Positions 4,805-6,561 of a DNA stretch of 6,561 nucleotides are shown here, one piece after another. A program made the translations under genes and the position numbers. The stretch covers positions 1-6,561 of the forward strand of contig JALUMJ010000191.1 in the NCBI GenBank assembly GCA_027040375.1. Reading direction: 5' to 3'. Each line of letters starts with the position of its first letter. Position 1 is the first letter of the stretch. This DNA comes from Campylobacteraceae bacterium (GTDB taxonomy: Bacteria; Campylobacterota; Campylobacteria; Campylobacterales; Sulfurospirillaceae). The notes under the pieces are model-generated. The model made no database searches and was not told the origin of the DNA. It saw only the letters and a list, made by a program, of their open reading frames with translations.

Positions 4805-6561
4805 ATCTTCTCGACGAACGATGCCAATATATCTCTTTTTGTGCCACTAAAATTGATTTTGAGTTTAAACTCTCTTTTTACCTTACTTATCTCGAAAATT
4901 CTTCCAATTCCAAAAATTTTATGTTTAACCAAATCACCTTTTTTAAATGAAGTCGTTTTTTCTAGCACCAAACTGCCTTTGCAAACACCAGATTCTTTTA
5001 AAAATCTACTCTTTTTAAGTGTAGCTCTTCTTCCTTTATAAAATCTACTTCCAACACAACTAAGCCACAACTCTCTCTTGGCTCTTGTTATCGCCACATA
5101 TCCAAGTCTTCTCTCCTCTTCTATATCGCTTCCTTCACCAATGAGTGGAAAAAATCCCTCTTCTAAGCCTATAACAAACAGGTGTTCGAACTCTAAACCT
5201 TTACTTGCATGTACGCTCATGATAGATATATGTTCATTGTCAATCTGATCTTGATCGCTTTGAAGTGCCAAATCATTTAAAAATTCATCCACACTCATCT
5301 CTAGATTTTGCTTTACATAATCTCTATATAAGCCATAAAATTCATCTATATTTGAAACTCTATCAATCGCATCAGGAAGAGTGGAATAATAATCTCTTAT
5401 CTTAAATGTATCCTCAAGCTCAAAGATAAAATCATATGAATTATCAGAGCTTAACTCTTTTAATTTTATGATATTTTCTATAAATTCATATAATGCCACA
5501 AAACTCTTTTTACTAGCGATGCTTTTAACTTCTGCCTCATGCGTGGAAATATACTCAAAAAGTGACATTTTTGACTCATAAGCTGCTTTTAAAAGCTTAT
5601 CTATCGTCACCTTGCCTAAGCCTCTTTTTGGCTTATTTATAATTCTCTTCATAGAGTAATCATCATGCTCATTTGCGATGATTCTCAGATAACTTATGAG
5701 GTCTTTTATCTCAGCTCTTTCGTAAAATTTTATACCGCCAACCATATTGTAAGAAATATGCTCTTTATTTAATCCTTCTTCTAGTGATCTGCTTAGTGCA
5801 TTTACCCTGTAAAGTACGGCTATACTTCTTGGGTCTACTCCCGCGTCTATTAGTTTTCTTATCTTTCTCGCTATCGTTTGGGATTCTTGGTTTTCATCGG
5901 CTGACTCTATAAATCCTATCTCTTTTCCATCTCCAAAGTCACTAGTTAAATGTTTTCCTATTCTCTCTCTATTGTGTTCTATCAAAGCATTTGCCGTTTT
6001 TAGGATTTGATTTGTTGATCTATAATTCACTTCTAATTTTGTGATTTTAACTTCATCAAAAGATTCATGAAATTCCAAAATATTTTTTATATTTGCTCCC
6101 CGCCATCCATAAATGCTTTGATCATCATCACCAACAACACAAAGGTTTTCGTGGTTTTCACAGAGTTTTCGCAAAAGCCTATATTGGAGTTCATTTGTAT
6201 CTTGGTATTCGTCCACCATTATGTATTTGTATCTATCGCTTGTCTGCTTGCATAGCTCAGTATCTTGCTCTAAAATCTTATAAGTAAGCACGAGTAAATC
6301 ATCAAAATCTACTAGATTATTACTTGCTATATAATTTTCATATTGCTCATAAAGTTTTGCTATAGTTTTATAATTTTTTCTTTCCGCTTTTTCAAAAACT
6401 TCTTTTGGAGATATGAGAGAATTTTTGTATCTTGATATTTCGCTTGCTATCATAGAGATAGGCAAATCAATTCCAAAACTTTTTATGATTCTTTTTTTAT
6501 CATCTGTGTCAATCACTACAAAGTTATTGTTTCTACCTAATTTATTTATATTAAATTTTAA
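4801..6561 (-). CDS. UvrD/PcrA-type superfamily 1 DNA helicase (5' end missing)
   Basis: This is an ATP-dependent 3'-5' DNA helicase of the UvrD/PcrA/Rep family, acting in DNA repair, replication restart and removal of blocking complexes. 586 residues are visible, counted from the window edge. Motif II is DEYQDTN (117-123), motif III VVGDDDQSIYGWRGA (142-156), motif IV LEVNYRST (176-183), motif V SVHASKGLEFEHL (449-461) and motif VI EEERRLGYVAITRAK (481-495). The C-terminus has KKGDLVKHKIFGIGRI (540-555), like the Tudor-like domain of PcrA and UvrD that contacts RNA polymerase. The frame is open to the right edge, with 15 codons before the GTG at 6516, so that GTG is internal. About 100 residues are missing, including Walker A. 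The Tudor-like tail favours UvrD/PcrA over Rep, although annotation in related species varies. It is first in the visible gene run and overlaps truB by 4 bases. Confidence 0.95.
   Translation of the reverse strand, partial: LKFNINKLGRNNNFVVIDTDDKKRIIKSFGIDLPISMIASEISRYKNSLISPKEVFEKAERKNYKTIAKLYEQYENYIASNNLVDFDDLLVLTYKILEQDTELCKQTSDRYKYIMVDEYQDTNELQYRLLRKLCENHENLCVVGDDDQSIYGWRGANIKNILEFHESFDEVKITKLEVNYRSTNQILKTANALIEHNRERIGKHLTSDFGDGKEIGFIESADENQESQTIARKIRKLIDAGVDPRSIAVLYRVNALSRSLEEGLNKEHISYNMVGGIKFYERAEIKDLISYLRIIANEHDDYSMKRIINKPKRGLGKVTIDKLLKAAYESKMSLFEYISTHEAEVKSIASKKSFVALYEFIENIIKLKELSSDNSYDFIFELEDTFKIRDYYSTLPDAIDRVSNIDEFYGLYRDYVKQNLEMSVDEFLNDLALQSDQDQIDNEHISIMSVHASKGLEFEHLFVIGLEEGFFPLIGEGSDIEEERRLGYVAITRAKRELWLSCVGSRFYKGRRATLKKSRFLKESGVCKGSLVLEKTTSFKKGDLVKHKIFGIGRIFEISKVKREFKLKINFSGTKRDILASFVEKI

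Noticed and set aside
5578..5600. Inverted repeat ATAAGCT ... AGCTTAT with a 9-base loop, containing the palindrome GCTTTTAAAAGC
   Set aside because: It lies deep inside the helicase coding region, has short AT-rich arms and no partner copy. It is best explained by chance codon choice.
308..6287. Plus-strand open frames of 60-100 codons
   Set aside because: All lie opposite strongly conserved minus-strand genes, show no recognisable motifs and have low-complexity composition. They are shadows of the real genes.
6489..6500. T-rich tracts, such as the one here, as intrinsic terminators
   Set aside because: They are Lys codons of minus-strand genes in AT-rich DNA and have no GC-rich stem next to them.
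6514..6516. GTG as the start of the helicase gene
   Set aside because: The same frame continues 15 codons to the window edge, with helicase-like sequence across the GTG, and the expected Walker A part is missing. It is an internal valine of a gene cut by the window.
1..6561. A new defence, mobile or secondary-metabolite system
   Set aside because: All seven well-supported genes belong to known housekeeping families with intact key motifs. No transposase, integrase, repeats, att-like sites or unknown proteins were found.

Overview
The window is AT-rich and carries eight genes, all on the minus strand and packed with no spacer between them. In transcription order they are uvrD/pcrA (5' part outside the window), truB, csrA, ispE, smpB, clpS, clpA and the first codons of a gene that is probably aat. 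Gene content and order, a CsrA with a C-terminal extension, a short IspE and a 273-residue TruB without an obvious extra domain point to Campylobacterota. A free-living Sulfurimonas-type member is my best guess, from protein style and base composition only.

Layout by position. 4801-6561 holds a UvrD/PcrA-type helicase cut by the right edge. 3983-4804 is truB (tRNA pseudouridine-55 synthase), 3759-3989 csrA (post-transcriptional regulator) and 2986-3762 ispE (isoprenoid precursor kinase). 2527-2985 is smpB (ribosome rescue), 2226-2534 clpS (N-degron adaptor) and 37-2226 clpA (AAA+ unfoldase of ClpAP). 1-50 is the start of a frame resembling Aat, the transferase that makes N-degrons. Every junction overlaps or abuts: 4, 7, 4, 0, 8, 1 and 14 bases. 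No terminator, RNA gene, mobile element, CRISPR array or credible plus-strand gene was seen, and there is no gene-free stretch over a few bases.

The genes fall into two loose groups. The upstream group covers DNA repair, tRNA modification, mRNA regulation and isoprenoid synthesis. The downstream group is protein quality control: SmpB for tmRNA rescue, ClpS for N-degron recognition, ClpA for unfolding and, if the call is right, Aat for N-degron creation. CsrA-like GGA motifs lie at or next to the start regions of smpB, clpS and clpA, so CsrA could tune its own neighbours; this is speculation.

I found no new type of system. The points worth a second look are the compact N-degron module, the fully coupled gene chain, the CsrA extension and the ClpP-docking loop variant in ClpA.
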